Part shown: positions 1 to 8,963 of the stretch, piece by piece
Position numbering within the stretch: position 1 is the stretch's first letter
Layout of the letters: each line of letters opens with the position of its first letter
Assembly: GCF_037300705.1 (NCBI RefSeq)
Contig: NZ_CP147776.1
Span: forward strand, 4,774,001 to 4,838,000
Direction of reading: 5' to 3'
Source of the DNA: Massilia sp. W12
GTDB lineage: Bacteria; Pseudomonadota; Gammaproteobacteria; Burkholderiales; Burkholderiaceae_D
Length of the DNA stretch: 64,000 nt
Notes under the pieces: model-generated
Databases searched by the model: none
What the model saw: only the letters and a program-made list of their open reading frames with translations
Told to the model about the DNA's origin: nothing
Position numbers and translations under genes: made by a program

Positions 1-21
1 TTCTCTATCCTTGCAAACCGA

Positions 22-996
22 GTGACTATGTTCAATCCGCAATTGAAACCCGACGGCCAGTTGCAGCACTTGCTTTCCACCGAAGGCTTGCCGCGCAGCA
101 TTCTGACCAATATTCTGGATACCGCCGCCTCCTTTGTCGGCGTCTCTGACCGCGATGTCAAAAAAGTCCCGCTGCTGCGCGGTAAAAGCGTGTTCAATCT
201 GTTTTTTGAAAACAGCACGCGCACCCGCACCACCTTTGAAATCGCCTGCAAACGCCTGTCGGCGGATGTGATCAATCTGAACATCGCCGCCTCTTCCACC
301 AGCAAGGGCGAGTCGCTGCTCGACACCATCGACAATCTGTGCGCCATGCATGCGGATATGTTTGTGGTGCGCCATGCCCAGTCCGGCGCGCCTTACCTGA
401 TCGCGCGCCATCTGCAAGCCATCGGCGCCGATCACATCCATGTGGTGAACGCCGGCGATGGCCGCCATGCGCATCCGACCCAGGGTTTGCTGGATATGTA
501 CACCATCCGCCACTACAAACAGGATTTCACCCGCCTGACGGTGGCGATTGTGGGCGACATTTTGCACAGCCGCGTGGCGCGTTCCGACATTCACGCCCTG
601 CACACCCTGGGCGTGCCGGAAATCCGCGTGATCGGCCCCTACACCCTGCTGCCCAGCGGCATGGAGCAAATGGGGGTGCGCGTGTTCTCCGACATTGAAG
701 CCGGTTTGAAAGATGTGGACGTGATTATCATGCTGCGCTTGCAAAACGAGCGCATGAGCGGCGCCCTGCTGCCTTCCGCGCAGGAATTCTTCAAAACCTA
801 CGGCCTGACCGCAGAACGCCTGGCGCTGGCCAAGCCGGATGCGATTGTGATGCACCCGGGACCGATGAACCGGGGCGTGGAAATTGATTCCGCCGTGGCG
901 GACGGGCCGCAAGCTGTGATTTTGCCGCAGGTGACGTTTGGCATCGCGGTGCGCATGGCGGTCATGAGCATTCTGGGCGGCGGCAATCCACAGTAA
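22..996 (+). CDS. pyrB: Aspartate carbamoyltransferase catalytic subunit
   Basis: Joins carbamoyl phosphate and L-aspartate to give N-carbamoyl-aspartate, the committed step of pyrimidine synthesis, in the cytosol. The carbamoyl-phosphate loop STRTRT lies at about residues 65-70, SKGES at about 94-98, HPTQ in the middle and MHPGPMNRG near the C-terminus. At 324 aa it has normal family length. It can start at GTG 22 or ATG 28; two residues separate them and I cannot decide. It is followed 9 bp later by a dihydroorotase-like gene. That partner has lost its metal site, so PyrB may need it as a structural partner, as described for Pseudomonas-type ATCases. Identity is secure; the complex is inference. 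Confidence 0.97.
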   Translation: MTMFNPQLKPDGQLQHLLSTEGLPRSILTNILDTAASFVGVSDRDVKKVPLLRGKSVFNLFFENSTRTRTTFEIACKRLSADVINLNIAASSTSKGESLLDTIDNLCAMHADMFVVRHAQSGAPYLIARHLQAIGADHIHVVNAGDGRHAHPTQGLLDMYTIRHYKQDFTRLTVAIVGDILHSRVARSDIHALHTLGVPEIRVIGPYTLLPSGMEQMGVRVFSDIEAGLKDVDVIIMLRLQNERMSGALLPSAQEFFKTYGLTAERLALAKPDAIVMHPGPMNRGVEIDSAVADGPQAVILPQVTFGIAVRMAVMSILGGGNPQ

Positions 997-1005
997 GGAA
1001 CAGGC

Positions 1006-2310
1006 ATGAGTATTCTGATCAAAAACGGCAAGCTGATTGATCCCGCGCAGGGTTTGTGCGGGATGTATGACATTTTTATTGAAGAAGGCAAGATTGCCGC
1101 CCTGACGGCCGCCGGCAGCGGGAATATCACGGCGCGTGAAGAAATCGACGCCGCCGGCCTGGTGGTCGCACCCGGTCTGGTGGATCTGGCGGTGCGCCTG
1201 CGCGAACCCGGCTACGAGCACAAAGCCACGCTGGAATCGGAAATGCAAGCCGCGATTCAAGGCGGCGTCACCAGCCTGGTCTGTCTGCCGGACACCGAGC
1301 CGGTATTGGATGAACCCGGCCTGGTGGAAATGTTGAAATATCGCGCCAGCAATTTACACCAGGCGCGCGTGTACCCGCTCGGCGCTTTGACGGTCGGCTT
1401 GAAAGGCCAGGCTCTAACCGAGATGGCCGAGCTGACTGAAGCCGGCTGCGTCGGTTTTTCCCAGGCCGAAACGCCGGTGCAGGACACTGGCGTATTGTTG
1501 GGCGCGCTGCGCTATGCCGCGACCCATGGCTACACCGTCTGGCTGCGCCCGCAAGACGCCTTCATCGGCCGCAGCGGGGTGGCGCACGCCGGCCCGTATG
1601 GCTCGCGCATGGGCTTGCCGGGCGTACCGGTGATTGCCGAAACCATTGCTTTGCACACCATTTTTGAATTGATGCGCACCACCGGCGCGCGCGTGCATTT
1701 ATGCCGCCTGTCCAGCGCCGCCGGCCTGGAACTGGTGCGCGCGGCCAAGCAAAGCGGTTTGCCGCTGACTTGCGATGTCGGCATTCACCATGTGCATTTG
1801 ATGGATACCGACATCGGCTACTTCGATCCGAATGCGCGCTTGAATCCGCCGCTGCGCAGCCAGCGCGACCGCGACGCCATCCGCGCCGCGCTGGAAGATG
1901 GCGTGATCGACGCGATTTGCTCCGACCACACGCCATGCGACGATGATGAAAAAACCCTGCCCTTTGGCGAAGCCACGCCCGGCGCCACCGGTCTGGAATT
2001 ATTGCTCTCGCTGAGCTTGAAATGGGCGCAGCAAAGCGCCGCCGTAGGTGAAAAAACCGATGCGCAAATCGCGCGCGCCTTGCGCAAAATCAGTTGCGAT
2101 GCGGCGCGCGTGGCCGGCTTGCCGGGCGGCTCGCTGGCGGTTGGTTCGAGTGCGGATATCTGCCTGTTCGACCCGGACGCCAGCTGGCGCGTGACGGCGC
2201 GCGAGCTGGCCAGCCAGGGCAAGCACACACCCTTCCTCGGCTATGAATTGCCGGGCCGGGTGATGGCGACCATGGTGGCGGGCCGCCTGGCGTGGCAGAG
2301 GGCGCGATGA
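1006..2310 (+). CDS. pyrC': Dihydroorotase-like protein, probably non-catalytic (PyrC'/PyrX type)
   Basis: A 434-aa amidohydrolase-fold protein of the dihydroorotase family, encoded directly after pyrB. Active enzymes carry D-x-H-x-H-x-R; here residues 60-66 read D-L-A-V-R-L-R, so both metal-binding histidines are replaced (A62, R64). Later conserved positions survive: the HLCRLSS His, the IHHVH stretch, NPPLR and SDHTP. This is the pattern of pseudo-dihydroorotases that bind PyrB and stabilise the ATCase dodecamer in Pseudomonas and related bacteria. A true dihydroorotase should be encoded elsewhere. Automatic annotation would probably call this pyrC. The family is certain; loss of catalysis is inferred from the motif. 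Confidence 0.9.
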   Translation: MSILIKNGKLIDPAQGLCGMYDIFIEEGKIAALTAAGSGNITAREEIDAAGLVVAPGLVDLAVRLREPGYEHKATLESEMQAAIQGGVTSLVCLPDTEPVLDEPGLVEMLKYRASNLHQARVYPLGALTVGLKGQALTEMAELTEAGCVGFSQAETPVQDTGVLLGALRYAATHGYTVWLRPQDAFIGRSGVAHAGPYGSRMGLPGVPVIAETIALHTIFELMRTTGARVHLCRLSSAAGLELVRAAKQSGLPLTCDVGIHHVHLMDTDIGYFDPNARLNPPLRSQRDRDAIRAALEDGVIDAICSDHTPCDDDEKTLPFGEATPGATGLELLLSLSLKWAQQSAAVGEKTDAQIARALRKISCDAARVAGLPGGSLAVGSSADICLFDPDASWRVTARELASQGKHTPFLGYELPGRVMATMVAGRLAWQRAR

Positions 2311-3077
2311 AAAGCTGGCGTGCGCTGCGTATGGCCTTGCATTTAGTGTGGGGCCTGGCCAATTGCGCCTTACTCTTCCCCTGGATCAGTGAAGCGCGCC
2401 GGCAGCGGCGCACGCAAGCCTGGTCACGCCAATTGCTGGGCATTTGCAAGATCAAGCTGGAGGTGGTGGACGCCGGCGGCTTAGCGCAAGCGGAACAAGT
2501 CAACGGCGGCGAGATGTTGATCAGCAATCATGTATCGTGGCTGGATATTTTTGTGATCAACAGCATGAGCCCCTGCCATTTCGTGGCCAAGTCCGATATC
2601 CGCGATTGGCCGCTGGTGGGCTGGTTATGCGAAAAAGCCGGCACCATTTTCATTGCGCGCGGCAAGCGGCGCGACGTGCGCCGCATTTTTCAAGACATGG
2701 TGGCGCGCATCGAAGCCGGCGACCGCGTCGCCTTCTTCCCGGAAGGCACCACCAGCGCACAAGGGCAATTGCTGCCCTTTCACGCGAATTTATTTGAAGC
2801 CGCAATTGATGCCCGCGTGCCGCTGCAACCGCTGGCCCTGTCCTATCTCGACGCCCAAGGCGCGCCGGCTCCAGCGATAGAATTCACCGGCGACACCAGC
2901 TTCATGGACAGCATGTGGCTGATCCTGGCCAACCCCGGCATTACCGCACGCCTGCAAGTCTTGCCGCTGATTTCCACCATCCACGCCAACCGGCGCGATT
3001 TGGCGCGCACATCCTGGCGCGCCGTGGCGGGCGCGCTGCAGATTGCCGAGCAGGAGGGGGAGGAGCATGCGGCTTGA
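2307..3077 (+). CDS. plsC: 1-acyl-sn-glycerol-3-phosphate acyltransferase (PlsC family)
   Basis: A 256-aa membrane-associated acyltransferase that would convert lysophosphatidic acid to phosphatidic acid or acylate a related lysolipid. The catalytic H-x4-D motif is NHVSWLD (His75, Asp80), and the acceptor-binding motif FPEGTTS lies at about 144-150. A hydrophobic N-terminal stretch (residues 8-25) could anchor it. The ATG at 2307 overlaps the pyrC' stop (ATGA), so the two are probably translationally coupled; an in-frame GTG at 2292 is a less likely start. The substrate is not determined by sequence, and ornithine-lipid acyltransferases look similar. Confidence 0.9.
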   Translation: MKSWRALRMALHLVWGLANCALLFPWISEARRQRRTQAWSRQLLGICKIKLEVVDAGGLAQAEQVNGGEMLISNHVSWLDIFVINSMSPCHFVAKSDIRDWPLVGWLCEKAGTIFIARGKRRDVRRIFQDMVARIEAGDRVAFFPEGTTSAQGQLLPFHANLFEAAIDARVPLQPLALSYLDAQGAPAPAIEFTGDTSFMDSMWLILANPGITARLQVLPLISTIHANRRDLARTSWRAVAGALQIAEQEGEEHAA

Positions 3078-3207
3078 CAGGTCTTAGCGCAGCGTCAAAT
3101 GTGAAGTCGGGATTTTCAGTCCGCTGGCATTCAATCTGCGCCGCCGCGCCTGATCAATATGCACCCAGCCACTGGCAATCCAATGAAACTCCATGGCTGG
3201 CATGGGC

Positions 3208-3792
3208 TTAACTTGCGGCGTATTGCGCAACCATGCTTGCAGCCAAGCCAGCTTCTTCAGCACCGCATCCACTATAGCTATTCAGCCGATTGGCCTGCGG
3301 GAAGAGGCAGGCGGTTTGGGCAAATTCAGATTGCACCAGATTGTGCAATTTATCGCTGAATTCTCTGACCACGAAAGGATCGCCCGCACGAAATTCTTGA
3401 AACGAACGGGTTAAACCATCGCGCACCGCCATCACCCGCTGCGCCGGGATGTAAAACACAGATTCGCCATTACTGGCGCCGTTTTTACGGCGATCAAACA
3501 GCGTTTCCAGGTCAAAGCTTTTGCTCTCGGTGGCGACGCGGGTTTTGCCGCTGAACAAATACTGCATGCCCTCACCAAAATACAAATTCAAAAAACCCTT
3601 GCTGTCTTTACCCCAATCAATATTGAAGCGCAGAAATTCTTCACGCACCGCCGGCGCATCTGAGACCAGTTTGAACAACTGCCAAAACAAGCTTTTGCCA
3701 CTGGCTTGCGGGCCAACGCTGATGTTTAAATCGCCCAACATGACTTGGGCTTGCTGAATCGGGCCGAAGTGTTTGAGGTGTAGCTGTTCCAT
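3208..3792 (-). pseudogene. Truncated AAA-type ATPase (SMC/RecF-like N-terminal domain), likely frameshifted or deleted
   Basis: The N-terminal part of an AAA ATPase: after a start such as MEQLHLKHFGPI (3792; upstream ATGs at 3819 and 3849 are possible) comes a Walker A, GPQASGKSLFW. The frame keeps an FYIPAQRVM stretch, then degenerates after FPQANRLNS and stops at 3208. No Walker B, signature or D-loop region follows, whereas intact relatives are much longer. In a second minus frame, 3272 down to 3084, an open stretch of about 62 codons runs on with coherent composition (VDAVLKKLAWLQAWL, then MEFHWIASGWVH). That suggests a frameshift plus loss of the middle. Function is unknown and probably lost. 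Confidence 0.6.
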
Positions 3793-3879
3793 ATCTTGCG
3801 TTTCCGGTTGGTTTTGCATACGAGCAGGCTTGAGTGCGGATTTTACCAAGCAGCAGCGCCGGACAGCCCGGCCGCCATT

Positions 3880-4704
3880 TCACCCCGGCTTTTGATGCTG
3901 CCGACACTGCGCCTGCAACACCTTGCGGTCTGACAGCCGCACTGCGGTCAACGCACCGCCCCAGACGCAGCCGGTATCCAGCGCGAGCACGTCGGGGCGC
4001 TGCAGCAAACCCAGGGTGGACCAGTGCCCGCAGACCACCAAACTGCCTGTACTCTGGCGGCGCGGCACATCAAACCAGGGCATGAAACCGGCGGGCGCGC
4101 CATCCGCGCCCTCTTTCGTGGCGAAATCCATCACCCCTGCGGCATTGCAAAAACGCAGGCGCGTCATGCCGTTGATGATGCAACGCAGACGCGCCACGCC
4201 TTGCAAACTCTCATCCCAGCGGTCTGGCAAATTGCCGTACAACTCGCGCATCAAATCGCGCCAGTGCGGCCCTTGCAACACCACTTGCACCTCGGCCGCT
4301 AAGGCCAGACTCCGGGCAATGCTCCACTGCGGCAAGAGGCCGGCATGCACCAGCAGGCCGCCATTTGGCAGGGCCAGCGCAAGCGGGCGATGGCGCAGCC
4401 AGTCTATCCAGTCGGCTGCATCCGGGGCCTGCAAAATCTCATCAATCGTGTCGGAACGGTGGCTGCGCCCCACCCCGGCGGCGCGCGCCAGCAAGTGCAA
4501 ATCATGGTTGCCCAGCACGCTCTCGGCGCGCGCGCCCAGTGCGCGCACGGTGCGCAGGGTGGCCAGCGAAGCCGGGCCGCGATTCACCAAATCGCCGGCA
4601 AACAGGATCTGCGCCGGGCCGCTTTCCTGCGCCTGAATCTGCGCCAACAGGCGTTCCAAATCATCACAACAGCCTTGCACATCGCCAATCAGCCAGGTAT
4701 TCAT
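3880..4704 (-). CDS. apaH: Symmetrical bis(5'-nucleosyl)-tetraphosphatase
   Basis: Hydrolyses Ap4A to two ADP, controlling alarmone dinucleotides and removing Np4 caps from RNA. The metallophosphatase signature is complete: GDVQGCCDDLERLL (D-x-H replaced by the D-x-Q usual in ApaH), GDLVNRGPAS and GNHDLHLLA. The protein has 274 aa from ATG 4704 (MNTWLIGD), the normal length; an ATG at 4722 would add a non-conserved MLCGRA. It stands alone on the minus strand, back to back with the rhamnose operon; the space between (4705-4886) must hold both promoters. Confidence 0.95.
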   Translation of the reverse strand: MNTWLIGDVQGCCDDLERLLAQIQAQESGPAQILFAGDLVNRGPASLATLRTVRALGARAESVLGNHDLHLLARAAGVGRSHRSDTIDEILQAPDAADWIDWLRHRPLALALPNGGLLVHAGLLPQWSIARSLALAAEVQVVLQGPHWRDLMRELYGNLPDRWDESLQGVARLRCIINGMTRLRFCNAAGVMDFATKEGADGAPAGFMPWFDVPRRQSTGSLVVCGHWSTLGLLQRPDVLALDTGCVWGGALTAVRLSDRKVLQAQCRQHQKPG

Positions 4705-4886
4705 CGCGCGCCCACAGAGCAAAAAAGGGATTGTAGCGCATGGCTTATGGACGTAACGCAGCGTTCACGGCGCAAGTCAGCGCAGCACGCATAACACTTA
4801 CAAAGTACAAGTCACGCAAAGTTCAGTGCCAAACCGTCTTTATCCCCTACAATCACAGCCTTGGACTTTTAGCACAAGGTGGCAAT

Positions 4887-5954
4887 ATGATTTTCGTAAC
4901 GGGCGGCGCTGGTTTTATTGGTTCCAATTTCGTGCTGAACTGGCTGGCGCAGCATCAAGAGCCGGTTTTGAATTATGACAAGCTGACCTATGCCGGCAAT
5001 CTCGGCAATCTGGTTTCCCTGCAAGATGACGCGCGCCATCTGTTTGTGCAAGGCGATATCTGCGACCAGACGCAAGTGCTGGCGCTGCTGCAAACGCACC
5101 GTCCGCGCGCCATCGTGCATTTTGCCGCCGAAAGCCATGTTGACCGCTCGATCCATGGCCCGGAAGCCTTCATCCAGACCAATATCCAGGGCACCTTCTC
5201 CCTGCTGCAGGCGGCGCGCCAATTCCTGGCGCAGCAAGACGCTGAATTTCAGCAGGCTTTCCGCTTTTTGCATGTTTCCACTGACGAGGTGTACGGCACC
5301 CTGGGGCCGGACGATGCGCCGTTTTCCGAAACCACCGCGTATGCGCCGAACAGTCCCTATTCCGCCTCCAAAGCCGCCTCGGATCATCTGGTGCGCTCTT
5401 ACCACCACACCTTCGGCCTGCCGACCCTGACCACGAATTGCTCAAACAATTACGGCCCCTATCATTTCCCGGAAAAACTGATTCCGCTGATGATCGCCAA
5501 TGCGCTGGCAGGCAAGGCCTTGCCGATTTATGGCGACGGCCAGCAGATCCGCGACTGGTTGTATGTGACGGATCATTGCCGCGCCATTGAGCGCGTGCTG
5601 CAGGCCGGCCGGCCGGGTGAAACCTATAACGTGGGCGGCTGGAATGAAATGACCAATCTGCAAGTGGTGCACACCCTGTGCGATTTATTAGACCGCCTGC
5701 AGCCGCGCGCCGACGGAGCCAGCTACCGCCAGCAAATCACGCGCGTGGCCGACCGTCCGGGACATGACCGCCGTTACGCGATTGATGCGCGCAAAATCGA
5801 GCGCGAACTGGGTTGGAAGCCGCAGGAAACCTTTGCCAGCGGGATTGAAAAAACCGTGCAATGGTATTTGCAAAATCAAGCCTGGGTGCGCGATGTGCAA
5901 TCCGGCGACTACATGAAATGGATTGACCGTAATTACAAGGGACGTGAGGCGTAA
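4887..5954 (+). CDS. rfbB: dTDP-glucose 4,6-dehydratase
   Basis: Second step of dTDP-L-rhamnose synthesis: makes dTDP-4-keto-6-deoxyglucose. An extended SDR with the NAD-binding [10 protein letters not shown] at residues 5-14, STDEVYG in the middle and the catalytic YSASK. At 355 aa it has the usual size. The ATG at 4887 is preceded by an AAGGTGG ribosome site; the frame stays open upstream to 4740, but that part is not family-like. First gene of a run of nine same-strand genes with gaps of 0-7 bp, up to 12948, so probably one operon. Also called rmlB. Confidence 0.97.
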   Translation: MIFVTGGAGFIGSNFVLNWLAQHQEPVLNYDKLTYAGNLGNLVSLQDDARHLFVQGDICDQTQVLALLQTHRPRAIVHFAAESHVDRSIHGPEAFIQTNIQGTFSLLQAARQFLAQQDAEFQQAFRFLHVSTDEVYGTLGPDDAPFSETTAYAPNSPYSASKAASDHLVRSYHHTFGLPTLTTNCSNNYGPYHFPEKLIPLMIANALAGKALPIYGDGQQIRDWLYVTDHCRAIERVLQAGRPGETYNVGGWNEMTNLQVVHTLCDLLDRLQPRADGASYRQQITRVADRPGHDRRYAIDARKIERELGWKPQETFASGIEKTVQWYLQNQAWVRDVQSGDYMKWIDRNYKGREA

Positions 5955-5955
5955 G

Positions 5956-6843
5956 ATGGGGCAAGCACAACGCAAGGGGATTATCCTGGCCGGTGGTTCC
6001 GGCACCCGGCTGCACCCGGTGACGATGGCGGTTTCCAAGCAATTGCTGCCGGTGTACGACAAACCGATGATTTACTATCCGCTCTCGACCCTGATGCTGG
6101 CCGGGATTCGCGAGATTCTGATCATTTCCACGCCACAGGACACGCCGCGCTTCCGCGAGCTGCTGGGGGATGGACGCCGGTGGGGTTTGGAATTGTCGTA
6201 TGCGGTGCAACCCTCGCCGGACGGGCTGGCGCAAGCCTTCATCATCGGCAAGTCCTTCATCGGCGATGATTTATCCACCCTGATCCTGGGCGACAATATT
6301 TATTACGGCCATGATCTGGAAGCCAAGCTGAGCGCCGCCGGCGCGCAAAGCAGCGGGGCCACGGTGTTCGCCTACCATGTGAATGACCCGGAACGTTATG
6401 GCGTGGTCGAATTCGACGCCGAGCGGCGCGTGGTCTCGATTGAGGAAAAACCGAAGCAGCCGAAATCGAATTATGCCGTGACAGGTCTGTATTTCTATGA
6501 TCAGCAAGTGATTGAGATTGCCGCCGGAATCAAACCTTCAGCGCGCGGAGAGCTGGAAATCACCGATGTGAATCAGGCTTATCTGGAGCGCGGCGGTTTG
6601 AATGTGCAATTACTCGGGCGCGGCATGGCCTGGCTTGACACCGGCACCCACGAATCCTTACTCGAAGCCTCGCAATTCATTTCCACCATTGAAAAACGCC
6701 AGGGCTTGAAAATCGCCTGTCCCGAAGAAATCGCCTGGCGTAAAGGCTGGATTGACAGCGCGCAGCTGGAGACGCTGGCGCAAAGTTTGAAGAAGAACGC
6801 CTACGGGCAATACATGTTGCAACTGTTGGAGAAGGGGAATTGA
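5956..6843 (+). CDS. rfbA: Glucose-1-phosphate thymidylyltransferase
   Basis: Makes dTDP-glucose from dTTP and glucose-1-phosphate, the first step of the rhamnose pathway. The nucleotide-binding motif [11 protein letters not shown] is at residues 11-21, followed by [16 protein letters not shown] and, later, the sugar-binding [20 protein letters not shown]. It has 295 aa from ATG 5956, which lies 1 bp after the rfbB stop. An in-frame start at 5923 would run back into rfbB and is unlikely. Also called rmlA. Confidence 0.97.
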   Translation: MGQAQRKGIILAGGSGTRLHPVTMAVSKQLLPVYDKPMIYYPLSTLMLAGIREILIISTPQDTPRFRELLGDGRRWGLELSYAVQPSPDGLAQAFIIGKSFIGDDLSTLILGDNIYYGHDLEAKLSAAGAQSSGATVFAYHVNDPERYGVVEFDAERRVVSIEEKPKQPKSNYAVTGLYFYDQQVIEIAAGIKPSARGELEITDVNQAYLERGGLNVQLLGRGMAWLDTGTHESLLEASQFISTIEKRQGLKIACPEEIAWRKGWIDSAQLETLAQSLKKNAYGQYMLQLLEKGN

Positions 6844-6844
6844 A

Positions 6845-7390
6845 ATGAAGGTCGTCACCACCCGTTTGCAGGATTTATTGCTGATTGAGCCGCAAGTGTT
6901 TGGCGATGCGCGCGGCTTTTTCTTTGAAAGCTTCAATCAGCGCAAATTCGCCGAGCTGACCGGCGTCACCCTGCCTTTTGTGCAAGACAACCATTCCAAA
7001 TCGGCGCGCAATGTGTTGCGCGGCCTGCATTATCAGATCCAGCACGCGCAAGGCAAGCTGGTGCGCGTCACGGCTGGCGAAGTGTATGACGTGGTGCTGG
7101 ATATCCGCAAAAGCTCGCCCACTTTCGGCCAATGGGAAGGGTTTCATTTGTCCGGCGACAACAAGCGCCAGGTGTGGATTCCGCCCGGCTTTGCGCATGG
7201 CTTCCTGGTGCTCTCGGAAAGCGCCGAATTTCTCTACAAAACCACCGATTACTGGTATCCGGAACACGAGCGCAGCATCCGCTGGGACGATCCGGCGCTG
7301 GGCATCGAATGGCCCTTGATCGGCGAGCCGGTGCTGTCCGGCAAGGACGCCGCCGGCCTGCCGCTGGCGCAAGCTGAGGTCTTCCCATGA
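6845..7390 (+). CDS. rfbC: dTDP-4-dehydrorhamnose 3,5-epimerase
   Basis: Third enzyme of dTDP-L-rhamnose synthesis, a cupin of 181 aa. It has the catalytic LRGLHYQ block, DVVLDIRKSSPTFGQW and the IPPGFAHGFLVLSE signature. The start lies 1 bp after the rfbA stop, and its own stop overlaps the rfbD start, so translation is likely coupled along the four-gene set. Also called rmlC. Confidence 0.97.
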   Translation: MKVVTTRLQDLLLIEPQVFGDARGFFFESFNQRKFAELTGVTLPFVQDNHSKSARNVLRGLHYQIQHAQGKLVRVTAGEVYDVVLDIRKSSPTFGQWEGFHLSGDNKRQVWIPPGFAHGFLVLSESAEFLYKTTDYWYPEHERSIRWDDPALGIEWPLIGEPVLSGKDAAGLPLAQAEVFP

Positions 7391-8271
7391 AACCGAGAAT
7401 TCTGGTGACTGGCGTCAATGGCCAGCTCGGCTATGAATTGCAGCGCGCGCTGCAAGGCTTGGGACAGATTATCGGGCTTGACCGGCATGCGCTGGATTTA
7501 TCCAATCCGTCCCAGGTGGAAGAGCAGGTGCGCGCCATGCGGCCGCAGCTGATCGTCAATCCGGCCGCCTACACTGCAGTCGATAAGGCGGAAAGCGAAG
7601 CCGAACTGGCCTGGCGCATCAATGCCGAATCTGTCGGCGCCATCGGCCGCGCGGCCAAGGCTTGCGGCGCCGGGGTGATTCACTATTCCACCGATTATGT
7701 ATATGACGGCGCGAAAGATGGCGTGTACCGCGAAGACGACCCCACCGCGCCGCTGGGCGTGTACGGGGCCAGCAAGCTGGGCGGTGAAGACGCCTTGCGC
7801 GCCTCCGGCGCGCCGCATCTGATTTTGCGCACCTCCTGGGTGTATGGCATGCGCGGCAAAAACTTTCTGCTGACCATGCTGCGCCTGATGCAAGAGCGCG
7901 AGCAATTGCGCGTGGTGAATGACCAGATCGGCGCGCCGACCTGGTGCCGCAGCATCGCCGACGCCACCGCGCACGCCTTAGCGCGCGCGCCGCTGGCCGA
8001 CGCTGCGCAAAGCGCGGCCTGGTGGGAGCAGCATCAGGGCGTATATCACCTGACTTGTCAGGGCGCCGCATCCTGGTATGACTTCACCGCCGCCATCATG
8101 GCCTTGCGCCCGCCGCCACGCCCGGTTGATTTGCAGCCGATTCCAAGCAGCGCTTACCCGACGCCGGCCAAACGGCCAGCCAATTCACGCCTGGATTGCA
8201 GCAAATTCATGTCCCATTTTTGCGATCTGCCGGAATGGCGCAGCGCCTTGGAACTGTGCCTGGCCCCATGA
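7387..8271 (+). CDS. rfbD: dTDP-4-dehydrorhamnose reductase
   Basis: NAD(P)H-dependent last step to dTDP-L-rhamnose. An SDR of 294 aa with the GVNGQLGYELQ cofactor motif at about residues 8-18, the STDYVYDG block, catalytic YGASK and LRTSWVYG. ATGA overlap with rfbC at the front and with the following methyltransferase gene at the end. With rfbA, rfbB and rfbC the pathway is complete within 3.4 kb. Also called rmlD. Confidence 0.96.
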   Translation: MKPRILVTGVNGQLGYELQRALQGLGQIIGLDRHALDLSNPSQVEEQVRAMRPQLIVNPAAYTAVDKAESEAELAWRINAESVGAIGRAAKACGAGVIHYSTDYVYDGAKDGVYREDDPTAPLGVYGASKLGGEDALRASGAPHLILRTSWVYGMRGKNFLLTMLRLMQEREQLRVVNDQIGAPTWCRSIADATAHALARAPLADAAQSAAWWEQHQGVYHLTCQGAASWYDFTAAIMALRPPPRPVDLQPIPSSAYPTPAKRPANSRLDCSKFMSHFCDLPEWRSALELCLAP

Positions 8272-8957
8272 GCGTCAGCGCCCTGGATTATCAAGACAAG
8301 CAAGCCGCGTATTTCGCCAATGCGCGGCGTGAAATCGCGCCGCTCCTGGCGCGTCTGCCGCAGCGCCCGATCCGCGTGCTGGAGCTGGGTTGCGGCAACG
8401 GCGCCACCCTGGCCTGGCTGCGCAGCCAGACCCCGGTGGAACACGCCAGCGGGGTTGAATTATTCGCCGACGCCGCACAACAAGCGGCGCAACAGGCCGA
8501 GCGCATTCTGCAAGGCAATCTGGAACAGATGCTGGAACAGGGCGCGCTGCCGTTTCAGGCCGGCGAGTTTGATCTGATTTTATGCATGGATGTTTTGGAG
8601 CACCTGGTCGATCCCTGGCGCGTCACGCGCGCCTGCGCCGGCTGGCTGCGTCCGGGCGGGCTGCTGATCGCCAGCATTCCCAATGTGCGCAACTGGCGCG
8701 CCCTGCTGCCGCTGCTGTTTGCCGCGCGCTGGGAATACAGCGAGGCAGGGATTTTGGATAGAACCCATTTGCGTTTTTTCACCGGGGCCAGCGCCCGCGC
8801 CCTGCTGACCCAGGCCGGCTTGCAAATCGACGATGCGCAGCGCCTGCCGTTTGCGGTATCGCCCAAAGCACGCTGGGCCAACCGGCTCAGCCTGGGCTTG
8901 CTGCGCGACTTTCTGACCCTGCAGTTTTTGCTCACCGCGCGCAAGCCCGGCCCCTGA
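8268..8957 (+). CDS. Class I SAM-dependent methyltransferase
   Basis: A 229-aa protein with the Rossmann methyltransferase motif I LELGCGNGATL at about residues 37-47, an acidic VELF end of strand 2, DLILCMDVLEHL (motif post-I/II) and RPGGLLIASIPN. This is the Methyltransf_11/23 type found in polysaccharide clusters. The likely start is ATG 8268 overlapping the rfbD stop; the frame also stays open upstream inside rfbD. The substrate is unknown; methylation of a rhamnose or of the glycan end is a plausible guess from position only. Confidence 0.85.
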   Translation: MSVSALDYQDKQAAYFANARREIAPLLARLPQRPIRVLELGCGNGATLAWLRSQTPVEHASGVELFADAAQQAAQQAERILQGNLEQMLEQGALPFQAGEFDLILCMDVLEHLVDPWRVTRACAGWLRPGGLLIASIPNVRNWRALLPLLFAARWEYSEAGILDRTHLRFFTGASARALLTQAGLQIDDAQRLPFAVSPKARWANRLSLGLLRDFLTLQFLLTARKPGP

Positions 8958-8963
8958 TTCTTC

